Shown here: positions 54,364 to 63,340 of the stretch, piece by piece | Layout of the letters: each line of letters begins with the position of its first letter | Numbering within the stretch: position 1 is the stretch's first letter | NCBI GenBank assembly: GCA_034401795.1 | Contig: CM067370.1 | Coordinates: 53,556,880 to 53,620,879, forward strand | Length of the DNA: 64,000 nt | Direction of reading: 5' to 3' | DNA from: Chaetoderma sp. LZ-2023a | Lineage: Eukaryota > Mollusca > Caudofoveata > Chaetodermatida > Chaetodermatidae | Program-made: the position numbers and the translations under genes | Notes under the pieces: generated by a model | Told to the model about the DNA's origin: nothing | Databases searched by the model: none | Seen by the model: the letters and a program-made list of their open reading frames with translations, nothing else

Positions 54364-56442
54364 TCAGGACCGATAACCACGCCCAGATCCTCGCGCGCCC
54401 CGCCCCGCCCCGCGCGCACCACGGTGCGCGGGCGGCTGCCTGGCTGACGGCGCCTGAGGAACCTGCGCCCCCCTCGCTGCTGGCCGAATCGCACGCGGCC
54501 GAGGCCGACGCTGCGACGGTGGCTGGCCTCTGACCTGGCCAGCACCACCTCGAGCCTGCAGGGGACGATACGCCGGGGCCACGGCGCGAACGCTAGCACT
54601 ACGCAGCACATCAAACTGCTCGCGCAGCGCCCTCTGGTTATTCACCAGGGTGACCGTCTCCTGGAGGTGTCGACATCCCTCACCTCCAAAAAGACCAGGG
54701 CCCGTCATAGGCGTACGCAGTAGCCTATTGTACAGGTCCTGAGACGGGCACAGATTGTCCAGGGCAAACGTGCGTCTTGCCCGGACACTCCTGGTCACCG
54801 CCCGAGTCATACAGTCCAGCGCCAGGTTAATACCATCCTGGATGGTTCGCTGGACAGTGACCGGACTTGGCTGGCGCGATGCGGATGCCGTTACTACCCC
54901 CTGTAACAGCTGGGAGACGTGGGACAGAGCGGCAATCGAAGCCCTCCCACTCTCCTCCGCATCACGCAACGCGGTATTCGCCGAACGCAACGCGTTCGAG
55001 CACAAGACACCCGTGTCAGAACGGGAGCCTGGCCACGCATCCTCACCCAAAGCCGCGCGGTCATCCACGCTGGGCCTGGGTACCACACCGTACCGCTGGT
55101 AATCCAGGGGCACGATGCGACAACGCCTGGCCACCTCGCGAGGGGCCTTCGCGAGACGTCCACTCGACTTAATGGACGACTCCGCCGCCTTGAACATGTC
55201 AACGACATGCTCCGCCAGCGGCAGAGAAGGCATAGCGTTAGCAGTCGGTTTCCCAGCTAACCACGGCGTGTGAACACGCTGGCTAGCCGACTGCTCAACG
55301 GGCAGATCAGGCCTAACGCTCACCAACCACTGGCAAGCGTCATACCAATCCTCCTCCGTGGCTAACTGCGAGCGCTCTACAAGACGGGGTCCTTCGTCTT
55401 CCTCCTGAGCGCAAGCAGTAGAGCTTGACGGCGGGTATGCTGATACACCTGGCAAGCCAGGGAAAACACGCGGGCCTGACAGCACCGGCATGAGAATATC
55501 ACTGGTTTGACCAGGAGCAGGCACCGTGGCATAGCGCGGGGTATATATAGCCTCACCACGGGCCCGGCCAGCACCAGCAACACCCTCGGCAAGCCGAGGT
55601 ATGCGGTACCGCTGGCCATCAGCAGCGCCCTGGGCCACCACCTGAGCCGCGGACTCTACTCCAGGGTGAGTAAAACCGTGGAATAAGGCGCCTGTATTCC
55701 CCGCGAGGGGTGCACAAACGTCTTCATCCATGTCCACGTCGTCAGACGGCGACCATAGCAGGTAATCCTCATCACCCTGGTCAGAAAGATTAGACCCCGG
55801 GTCAGCAAAGAGAGCTAACCCGGGCTGACCAGGAACGGTGCCATAGGAGGTACTGGCCACCGCGGCGTGCGAATACCCCTGGACTGATAAGCAGCCAGCG
55901 GGTTCCAGCGACAACCGTCCACGGTCCCCTATCGGCGCGGCAATAAGCCTGCTGCCAGGGTCGTGGAACGCCCCCTCTAATGGGGCCACCTCTGAATCGT
56001 CGAACAACGGAAGCGGACTAAGGAAAACCGATCCAGAGGCGGGGATTACCTGCTCCGAAGCAGATGACGAGGACAGTAAAGGATTTGGTCCAGGAAGCAT
56101 GCCACGAAGCAACCCTGGAACCAAATCCTTTAATGTCCTCTTCACCTCTCCCAACATCTCGGTCCGGAAGGCCTCCATATCCACCGCGGACGAGACCTTC
56201 CCCTTACCCTTCCTACTTACAACCTCTCGTTTCCGCTTCTTCTTCTTCTCCTCCTCTACCACCTTGTCCGTCGCCTGTAAGCAGCACAAGAATTCGGACA
56301 TTAACTCGCCCCCCCCAGTGCTTACATATGTCACAATTAACCAAGGGACCACAAGGGCTACATCGATAGCAACGATGAGGCCAGAACTTATCCGGTAGAA
56401 AACGTCCACAGGACGCGCAACCCGGTCCCTGAAACAGGGCAA
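54364..56442 (-). CDS. DIRS Gag-like protein (copy 2)
   Basis: A 692-codon frame. After an N-terminal part that is probably out of the native frame (see the cysteine module at 56315), it has a lysine/glutamate-rich segment (EEEKKKKRKREVV). A long acidic low-complexity middle follows, then the region conserved with copy 1 (DYQRYGVVPRPSVDD, RTPMTGPGLFGG), then an Arg/Gly/Pro-rich tail ending SGRGYRS that should bind nucleic acid. The likely native start is upstream, through the cysteine module or a spliced first exon. The ATG at 56442 is simply the first in this frame, and an internal Met at the sequence MSEFLCC is another option. GC content and CpG density are far above the flanks. Confidence 0.8.
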   Translation of the reverse strand: MPCFRDRVARPVDVFYRISSGLIVAIDVALVVPWLIVTYVSTGGGELMSEFLCCLQATDKVVEEEKKKKRKREVVSRKGKGKVSSAVDMEAFRTEMLGEVKRTLKDLVPGLLRGMLPGPNPLLSSSSASEQVIPASGSVFLSPLPLFDDSEVAPLEGAFHDPGSRLIAAPIGDRGRLSLEPAGCLSVQGYSHAAVASTSYGTVPGQPGLALFADPGSNLSDQGDEDYLLWSPSDDVDMDEDVCAPLAGNTGALFHGFTHPGVESAAQVVAQGAADGQRYRIPRLAEGVAGAGRARGEAIYTPRYATVPAPGQTSDILMPVLSGPRVFPGLPGVSAYPPSSSTACAQEEDEGPRLVERSQLATEEDWYDACQWLVSVRPDLPVEQSASQRVHTPWLAGKPTANAMPSLPLAEHVVDMFKAAESSIKSSGRLAKAPREVARRCRIVPLDYQRYGVVPRPSVDDRAALGEDAWPGSRSDTGVLCSNALRSANTALRDAEESGRASIAALSHVSQLLQGVVTASASRQPSPVTVQRTIQDGINLALDCMTRAVTRSVRARRTFALDNLCPSQDLYNRLLRTPMTGPGLFGGEGCRHLQETVTLVNNQRALREQFDVLRSASVRAVAPAYRPLQARGGAGQVRGQPPSQRRPRPRAIRPAARGAQVPQAPSARQPPAHRGARGAGRGARGSGRGYRS
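56315..56419 (-). other. Seven-cysteine zinc-finger-like module before Gag (copy 2)
   Basis: Read in the frame offset from Gag, it shows C-x2-C-x12-C-x2-C-x2-C-x5-C-x2-C-x2-W, identical in spacing to 3783-3887 of copy 1. Immediately after the Trp a G-run (C-run at 56310-56316 on the + strand) separates this frame from the Gag frame. A one-base change in that run would bring the two frames into register. Upstream on the minus strand is TTTGCCCTGTTTCAG, an acceptor-like tract. Confidence 0.75.
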
Positions 56443-56449
56443 AGGACAA

Positions 56450-57100
56450 GGAGTATGAGCAAACTAGTTAAGCTTAGACACTCAAACCAACTCAAAGAGA
56501 AGGAAAACGATCATACAGATCAATATACATCAGAAACCAGCATAGCGATTGAATTGCTGATAAATACATAGCCAGGCTGATTATGACGTCATTAATCCCG
56601 TGACAGGAAAAAATTCGATCCCAACAAAACATCCAAGTGCAAGGACGAATTGTATGCTGAATGGATACGTCGACTAGGCCTCCAACTCACTGGACATTAA
56701 TTTTTCATTTTGGTTAGATAACCTAACAGTGTTAGTAGGAAATGGAACCATGGTGGAGAGAAAACTAACTCTCTGCTGCTGTGATGCGACCACCTAGCGT
56801 CATACAGACCTGTGGACATAAACAGAAAGAGAAATTAGTCATAGGTAGCACCGAGTTGACATAAACCAACTAACCAAGGCGCTTATCACGGTAACCGCGA
56901 GTCCCGGAAACACAATACACCGGGAAGAAAACTCGCTAATTTTACTAGAAGTCACCTGATTTAAAGGTCCTAAGTCCCCCTTTGGCGAATTGTTCCGTCC
57001 TGCCATCCAAATCAGTGACTATCACTCCAAAAAACACCACTTAAACAGTCTAAGATTAAGGAAAAGCTATTGCTACAAAAAGACATGTGTGATCTCTCTG
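56450..57100 (-). promoter_or_regulatory. 5' leader of DIRS copy 2
   Basis: About 650 bases between the terminal repeat and Gag, without a gene. Contains TGACGTCA at 56584-56591. Copy 1 also has this octamer in its leader. Regulatory use is inferred from position. Confidence 0.4.
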
Positions 57101-57283
57101 CCAATAATCTAGCAAAGAGGTAGTGCTAGTCTGCGCATGCGCGGTGGTGGGGCTGGCATCCGCCAGACTACGCTCTGACTCCCTGCCCAGTAGGGGCACC
57201 TAACTGTTTTAAATCTGAGTGTTTATTGAGTGAAAGCCAATATTTAGCAATATCAAAAGTATTAGGGAGGTAAGTATACTCTT
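57101..57283 (-). repeat. Inverted terminal repeat, 5' side of DIRS copy 2
   Basis: Complement of 50514-50693. Ends ATTAGGGAGGTAAGTATACT before the unique tip TTGAAGTGAAA at 57282-57292. Confidence 0.92.
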
Positions 57284-57292
57284 GAAGTGAAA

Positions 57293-57626
57293 CATATGAT
57301 TGGGGTCACTGGAGGAAAGCTCCTGCTAGGTCGCCCCTTTGATGGACCAGAGGAAGCTATTAATATTCAGGAGGGTGTCATGGGTTGAGGGGGTGTTGCA
57401 CTCCTCGAAGGCGAAGGGCTCAGTGAAGCTGCTCGAGCGTATCAGGCTCACAAGTCCGCAAACACCCATTGGAATAGAACTGCAGCTTCTAGCTGGTGGT
57501 AAAGTGAAGCAACTAAGACCTGCCCCAAATGGGATGAAGATCGGCATTGAGGATGGCACAGGGCTCAATATGACACAGATATTTCTCGAGGGGTTCACCT
57601 TGTTCGGTTTAAGCCTCCATATATAG
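57293..57626 (+). pseudogene. Continuation of the Polinton gene split by DIRS
   Basis: Open frame resumes directly at the right edge of the DIRS element (VTGGKLLLGRPFDGPEEA), stops at about 57388 and continues in another frame (57339-57626) with RIRLTSPQTPIGIELQLLAG, ending FGLSLHI. Together with 49849-50477 it is probably one gene with an insertion and an older frameshift. Function unknown. Confidence 0.45.
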
Positions 57627-57627
57627 G

Positions 57628-57996
57628 ATGCTGATTATACTACTGCTCATACCTGTGGTGATTGCCTCACAGACAGTCATGCTATTAGATGCCAAGTGGG
57701 CCCACTTCCGAGACGAGCCCCCTTATAATTCCTTCCGTAACCATCTGCGGAAAATATCTACGACCGATTTCACCTGTGAGGAAATTGAGTATACCTGCCA
57801 CTTCTATGGTGTAGAAAGGGTAGGGCCGGGTTGTCTGCTCCCGTGGTTCCCGCTACAACACCAAATTCTCTGTGTCACCTGTGAACATGCTAGAGTCTGC
57901 CATGGTGCAGATGGCAGGCACTTTAGCAGTCTGCCGAGTGAACACTACCAAGGCAGCTGGAAGGGCCTTGTGGGTAATCCCCTCATGCCGATATGA
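57628..57996 (+). CDS. Small secreted or membrane-anchored protein of the Polinton, unrecognised
   Basis: 122 residues starting two bases after the previous stop, so probably co-transcribed. The first 15 residues (MLIILLLIPVVIASQ) form a signal peptide or membrane anchor. The rest has seven cysteines, including C-x5-C (CEEIEYTC) and C-x2-C-x5-C (CVTCEHARVC), which suggests a disulfide-rich or metal-binding fold. Unlike its neighbours it has no internal stop. I do not recognise the family. It could be a Polinton cargo gene or, less likely, captured from elsewhere. Confidence 0.5.
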   Translation: MLIILLLIPVVIASQTVMLLDAKWAHFRDEPPYNSFRNHLRKISTTDFTCEEIEYTCHFYGVERVGPGCLLPWFPLQHQILCVTCEHARVCHGADGRHFSSLPSEHYQGSWKGLVGNPLMPI

Positions 57997-58216
57997 CACT
58001 GGTCGTGACTATGTGTTTGTTTGATTAGTTTGTTTATATGGAGACAGAAGTCATGTATTTGTGATCCAACATTATGTCTATCATCATCAATCATCAATCA
58101 TCATCATCAATCAATCATCATCAATCATCATCATCATCATATCATCTCATCATCAAGTTGTCCAGCGTGCTCTACTATCTGGCAATACTCTTACTCCCAA
58201 TAACATTTACTAATAA
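57997..58216. other. Non-coding with (ATC)n microsatellite
   Basis: 58078-58150 is an ATC/AATC simple repeat. The right end of the Polinton lies somewhere in or before this stretch. No terminal repeat is seen. Confidence 0.6.
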
Positions 58217-58298
58217 CACATAGTGAGATTTGAACCAGCGATTTTAAGTGTAATTCGACATATAATACAACGCATTAGCTATCTCAGCTATGTATGCA
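58217..58298 (-). repeat. tRNA-derived SINE head, first copy
   Basis: On the minus strand, CATAGCTGAGATAGCTAATG (box A region) and GGTTCAAATCT (58226-58236, box B) sit within terminal CATACATAG/CTATGTG-like complementary ends. A second copy lies at 58511. Confidence 0.65.
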
Positions 58299-58510
58299 TT
58301 AATAAAAAAATGACCTAGATTTAGCTGATAACATATTATGCTCTATCTAGGATATGAATATCCTAAGGAAAAAATCTGTACACATATCGGCTAAGTCTAT
58401 ATCTTTTGTAACAGTATTGTCGTTTCTGGGTGTTTTATGACGATAGTATTAATTCAGTAAGAACTGTAGTGTGTAATTTTCATGTGATTGGGAGTAATAT
58501 TTCACTAATA

Positions 58511-58597
58511 ATACATAGCGAGATTTGAACCGGCGATTTTTAAGTGTAATTCGACATATAAACAAAACAATGCATTAGCTATCTCGGCTATGTATGC
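58511..58597 (-). repeat. tRNA-derived SINE head, second copy
   Basis: CATAGCCGAGATAGCTAATG and GGTTCAAATCT (58521-58531) on the minus strand, with ends ATACATAGC and GCTATGTAT complementary as in an acceptor stem. Nearly identical to 58217-58298. The segment between the copies is unrelated AT-rich DNA. Confidence 0.65.
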
Positions 58598-58819
58598 ACT
58601 CTTCACGAATTCGCACCGGTTTCACAGAGCAGAGGGAATATATACCTACAGATTGCCATTATAACGTCAGCATACATATATACATATATATATATTATAG
58701 ACTGTTGTCAATAATTTCAAAATGTAGTTATCAGTGCGTTATCAGTTCGATTGATCTGTTTGCTATTATTGCACAACAATTAATAAAAGATAAATATCAT
58801 TATTTGTAGGGTAGTTATC

Positions 58820-58945
58820 GGTTCCCCGTTGGCTCAGTTCATAACAGCGGCGAATTATAATTAAAAAAACATGGTTCAAATCTCTCAGCTAGATGGTACC
58901 CAGTTCCAAACAAATTCAAAGGGTATGCACCAATGTAGGGGTGCA
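58820..58945 (+). repeat. tRNA-derived SINE, another family
   Basis: CCCCGTTGGCTCAGTTCATA is a box A-like head, GGTTCAAATCT (58873-58883) is box B, and the body AGATGGTACCCAGTTCCAAA runs to GTAGGGGTG. The body recurs at 60071-60176. Confidence 0.7.
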
Positions 58946-59214
58946 ACGACAGAAAAAAACGTAGGAGCAACGAGGGAACCATCCAGTGCGGGGTCAAGGC
59001 ACAAGAGAGGCCGGCCAGCCGGCGATAATGCGGGGGTTCTCCCGAACAGGTGGGGTCCGGGAGTTTTATAGTTTTTTTGTTTGCTACCTATATCTTGACA
59101 AACAAATTAGATAGCTGACAGTAAGTGCTTGGCTTATAAAATAATAAATCATAAAAAACTAAGTAGTTATAAAATGAGTGTTGCAGAACAGAACATTGCG
59201 GGAGCCACCACCAG

Positions 59215-59290
59215 GTAATAACCGAGCCAGTCATTCCCTTGGTAAATTTTCAAAAATAGTCTTCTCTTGGTCTGCAAATGGACATTTGGA
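59215..59290. repeat. Hairpin family C, half copy
   Basis: Only the right half is present: CGAGCCAGTCATTCCCTTGG through CTTCTCTTGGTCTGCAAATG. Confidence 0.75.
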
Positions 59291-59375
59291 ATGAATGATT
59301 TTTTGAATAAATTTAAGTGCGAAGAGGAGGTCACACGCCCTCTCACAATCTTCCCCGGGGCTGGGCTGAACGAAT

Positions 59376-59935
59376 TTAGCTCTGTGGCGAGGAGTTAGTA
59401 AAGTCAGCTATGTCATACGCATTTCTTTTAGGAGGATATTCAATGTTTACCAGAATTTTCATTGGTAAACTGATTCCGATACTTGAAAGTACAACTGCGG
59501 AAACTTCAATAATCCCTTCGTGTATCGACCCGGACGTGTAGACTAGATGTATATTCTCATCAGTCACAGATAGCTCCTCATTATTGTTGGATTTATCATA
59601 GTATTTACCAATAGGCTTTCCAGCTTCATCGAATTCATGATGTACGTGGACCATAGGGTTACCTAGCAACGGCCCACCGTTCACGAATGCTTTATCTGAG
59701 ATTCGATCCTGAGTCATGTTGACTACTTTCAAGTTAGGCGTTGTAACTGATGTGTTGATGATTCCAATATGTTTTTCATGGATCATCCAATAGACCTCAT
59801 CGAAGAAAGCTTTGTTTATATAGTTAAATAATGTGTATAGATTACTGGTTTTCTCATCAGGCTTAGCAACCCCTTCATACTCTAAGGTTGGGTATTTCTG
59901 ATTTAAATTTAATGTTAAAAAAGCTGTTCTGTATC
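59376..59935 (-). pseudogene. Orphan open frame of about 185 codons, unrecognised
   Basis: The frame is open from a stop at about 59933 to the stop at 59376. The first ATG gives 136 residues, but the upstream 50 codons (KYPTLEYEGVAKPDEKTSNL, FNYINKAFFDEVYW) have equally protein-like composition. It contains FVNGGPLLGNPMVHVHHEFD and LPMKILVNIEYPP. It does not overlap any recognised repeat. It might be an exon or a transposon-encoded domain cut at both ends. No function is proposed. Confidence 0.35.
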
Positions 59936-59949
59936 AAGGTTTTCTTAAA

Positions 59950-60017
59950 GTTCTTTTCTTAAGTCGAAAGTGGGCATAACTCCATAAAAAATTGATGCAT
60001 ATGCCTGAAACTCGAAC

Positions 60018-60061
<44 letters not shown>

Positions 60062-60260
60062 CTTTATTTAATTCATAACAGCGCCGAATTATAATTAAAA
60101 AAACATGGTTCAAATCTCTCAGCTAGATGGTACCCAGTTCCAAACAAATTCAAAGGGTATGCACCAGTGTAGGGGTGTCTGTAACTTCTCATAACAAAGC
60201 AATGTACCAATTTTCAGTTGAATACCCTGAAGGACTGCGGGAAAAAGTGCGGGAAACCAA
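59950..60260. repeat. Satellite unit interrupted by (AAT)n and a SINE body
   Basis: AAGTCGAAAGTGGGCATAAC through CTGAAACTCGAACTT (to 60019) and GTCTGTAACTTCTCATAACA (from 60177) are two parts of the same ~150-bp satellite unit seen at 37.8-42.5 kb. Between them lie (AAT)n at 60020-60060 and the SINE body at 60071-60176. The insertion is at a single point in the unit. Confidence 0.8.
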
Positions 60261-60364
60261 CTGCGACATGGACAGACAGACAGATAGATGGACAGATGGA
60301 GTGCAAACCTATAGTCCCCCGCTCCCCCCAAGGTTTACGGGTAGGGAACTAATAAATTTCTGCT

Positions 60365-60480
60365 TCGTAAATATCTATTTTAGGCAAAGAGAAGATTAAT
60401 TTTGAAGATTTACCACTGGAATGACTGACATTCCATGACTGACATTCCAGTGGTGGTAACTGTCTTCTTTTGGCCTAACA
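60365..60480. repeat. Hairpin family C, worn copy
   Basis: ATTTACCACTGGAATGACTG and ATTCCAGTGGTGGTAACTGT are inverted around a duplicated CATTCCATGACTGA. Confidence 0.65.
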
Positions 60481-60485
60481 AAGAT

Positions 60486-62274
60486 TCAGCGGAAGTAAAA
60501 AGTCTGCTTTGTCCAGCTCATTTCCAATAAACATCAGACCTCGGACCAAATTAAATAGGTAGAATAAATAGATGATTTAGTTTGGTTGCTATATGTATGG
60601 CATATGATGATCGTCTTATATAACATCAGATATTCACGTTTATTTTGGTACCAAGTTATTAAGTTGACCGTAACCACTAACTCAAAAGGATTATTCATGT
60701 CCTCAAAGGTTACATGAGGTGTATGAATAGAACCTGAGGCAAGTTAAGCATGATCTTGACATTTTATCTTGACAACAAAATCATTTCCTTCAAGACAGTT
60801 AAATCTATGGTATCAGAGAACACATCTGGGTGACAACCAATAATTATGTAACAAAAGCTACAAGGCTGCTTGCAGTACACTTAGAGAGCTGCTTTAATGG
60901 TCAATGTGAGCAGATATTTAGCTTGAATCGGTCATGTGCTGGTCCAAAGACGACGACCACAAAATCACAAAAACTTTTCATATCTCTCCATGGAAACCAT
61001 ATGTCCACTAAATATTGATAAATACTCCAAGAGAGGCATTGAAGTTACAAAGCTAAACACAAAGATTTAGTGTTGAAAAAACCCAGCAGTTATTCCAAGC
61101 TCAGTGACCATGATCGATGACCTTGTGACCTCAATGTCATCACACTAATACTCAAGAGCAGAGGCACAGCTTATCACCGAAAAATAGCTTTGTAGAACGG
61201 TCAGTCACATTGACTTTTGATCATGTGACTTCGAGGACACCACAATGATTTCTAAACACACTGGCAACGATGCATTCATAATTAGTTTCAATGGGGTTAA
61301 CCAATTATGCGATGCATGCCAAAAAGCTTTGCTAGACACAAAAACAACAATTCCGCAGAATCATGTCTCGCCTGTCTCCACTGTTTGTTACAGTGGCATT
61401 GACCTTTGACTTTGTGACCTCTGAGTTCTGATGCTGATTACTAACATTATAGAATGCAGTACCTTAATTTTGACGCCGACGCCGCCATCGCCACCATTGG
61501 AAAAGTGATACATATGTCTTACTTTCTGCGTCACAGGCGGGGCAAAAATTTAAAAAGCAGAATTTTGTCCTAGTATAAAGGTCAGTAATCTTTACCTTTA
61601 GTCTTGTTACCTCAGTGTTATCAAGCTGATTATGTTCAGAATATGCAATCATGTGTATAAGTTTAGATACAATCGCATCAACCAAACTTCACATTTAGAC
61701 CAAAGCAATTTGCTAAACGCAGAGCATAAACATTAACATTTCCATTATTGTTAAACTCATGTATATGTCTCACCTCTGCTTTGCAGGTGAGATTACAATT
61801 GATCTAATTTGTTTGCAGGATTGACCATTAAAGGGCTAAGCATACACTATTAGAGCATAGCTATAGACAGGTGGAAATGAAGGCGAGGAGCCTCTTATGT
61901 GAAATCATTGATATCCTTGGTGTGTCATCTATGGAGCCAGTTTCTCATATCGCCAGAAATGTGGCTGCTGTCACCTGTGGACTTCACCTATGCAGTACTG
62001 ACTTAGGGCTTGCATAATGTAGTAGGAGATATTCTGATGGAGATTGAAATGTGTGGTAACTGGAGTATTCCTGACTATTAATATTCTTATTCGTAATTCT
62101 TCCTATACCAATATTTTAAATCTATTACCTTCCTATACATTAGTATTTATTGTACAAAGTGTTAGATCTAAAAGAATTTGCAACATAAATTTAACAAGAA
62201 CTCCACAAACGGTGCATAATAACCTGCCATGATGACAAACCAATGAATGAGGTATTAGAAAATATGTATTTCTT
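60486..62274. other. Non-coding dispersed-repeat DNA
   Basis: Contains repeated TGACCTTGTGACCTC-like phrases (about 61120, 61210, 61395) and a GACGCCGACGCCGCCATCGC stretch at 61471. These are typical of dispersed repeats in invertebrates. No gene is supported. Confidence 0.5.
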
Positions 62275-62940
62275 CCTCAGACCCAGACCAGTCATCCTTA
62301 TTAAGTGGCAAAGCGATCCGTTAAACAGGATGTATCATCCGGAAACCAGTTTTCAAGATGGCCACCGCTGACTGGGTGCCATATTGGATTTCAGATTATC
62401 ATAAATTTCGCTAAGTTTCTTCACCAGACATATTCCAATGACTCTATGAAGAGATCCGATAAATGGTAAAAGAGATATCATTCAGAAAACAACTTTCAAG
62501 ATGGCAGCCCGTGGCTGGCGGCCATCTTGGCATTTGGATCATTGTCAATTTCGATAGGTTTCTTCCCCAGACCTAGTCCAACCACCCTATGAAGTTTCAA
62601 AGCGTCCTGATAAACAGTAACGGAGTTATCATCTGGAAACCAATCTAAAAGATGGCCACTGGTGGTCATTTTGGATTTCGGATCATTGTCGATTTTGATA
62701 GGTTTCTTCCCCAGACCTAGTCCAATCACTATGAAGTTTCAAAGCGATCCCATAAACAGTAACAGTGTTATCATCCGGAAACCAATTTTCAAGATGGCAG
62801 CTGGAGGCTGGCAGCCATCTTGGATTTCGGATTAGTCGATTTTGATAGGTTTATTCCGAAGACCTAGTCCAACCACCCTATGAAGGTTCAATGTGATCCG
62901 ACAAACGGTAACAGAGTTATCATCCGGAAACCACTCTGCC
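62275..62940. repeat. Tandem array of ~145-bp units with paired AAGATGGC/GCCATCTT sites
   Basis: About 4.5 units with spacing 144-147 (GATAGGTTT at 62553, 62697, 62844). Each unit carries CAAGATGGCAGC-type sequence followed about 10-15 bases later by GGCNGCCATCTTGG in reverse orientation, and ATCATCCGGAAACCA. Confidence 0.85.
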
Positions 62941-63340
62941 GCCCACACACCCGCCCGCCTGTCTGGATGCCATTACATAATAACCCGCCAATTATTTTGG
63001 TGGTGTGTAAAAAGTGTGTGAAAAGTAATATTTGTACCATTTTAGGTGGCAGCATCCCATCTGTTTGTGGATACATAAGTGCTTGTGCTTTAGCTTGCAT
63101 TGCTTCATCCTGAAAAGTTAAGCACAGAACAAATCTTTCACAAATAAAATCAAAGTATTCCAATAAACAATAGTGTAATTTCAAAATGAAACAAATTTGA
63201 ATTCTTACCCAATGATACAGTATGGTTAGTTTAAACATATCTTATTGCATACTTTGCACATTGGGATTAGGATAAGAATTTTACAACTTACTTTTCCTTC
63301 TCGCTACGGTACATTTTCCATACTAGCAGTAATAATAACA
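62941..63340. other. Non-coding spacer
   Basis: No gene or recognised repeat. Confidence 0.4.

Larger units (their letters stand above)
50478..57292 (-). mobile_element. DIRS-type retrotransposon (copy 2), full length, largely intact
   Basis: Inverted terminal repeats lie at 50514-50693 and 57101-57283, and an internal complementary region at 50763-50862. Genes on the minus strand follow the order Gag (56442-54364), RT-RNase H (54326-52233), recombinase (52569-51394). The internal region joins the complement of 50478-50530 with the complement of the 57260-57292 end, which fixes the limits to within a few bases. Total is 6,815 bp. All three main frames are open and the recombinase retains its catalytic residues, in contrast to the surrounding Polinton. 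It is therefore a comparatively recent insertion. Confidence 0.94.
42736..57996. mobile_element. Polinton/Maverick remnant, interrupted by a DIRS element
   Basis: A protein-primed type B DNA polymerase (43004-45260, +) is followed by small genes on both strands, capsid-like genes on the minus strand, and unknown + strand genes at 49.8-50.5 and 57.3-58.0 kb. Polintons are large self-synthesising DNA transposons with virus-like genes. No retrovirus-type integrase, packaging ATPase or adenovirus-type protease could be recognised, and no terminal repeats were found. Nearly every gene has stops or frameshifts. The outer limits are approximate. Confidence 0.75.

Noticed and set aside
42497-59220. 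CAGGGTGTTTCAGAACAGAA at 42497 and GAGTGTTGCAGAACAGAACA near 59177 as Polinton ends
   Set aside because: The two are similar in direct orientation, not inverted, and the similarity is short, so they do not qualify as terminal inverted repeats.
61020-61800. GACGCCGACGCC and TGACCTTGTGACC phrases as a possible gene or regulatory array
   Set aside because: They look like common dispersed invertebrate repeats. No frame or consistent spacing supports a function.
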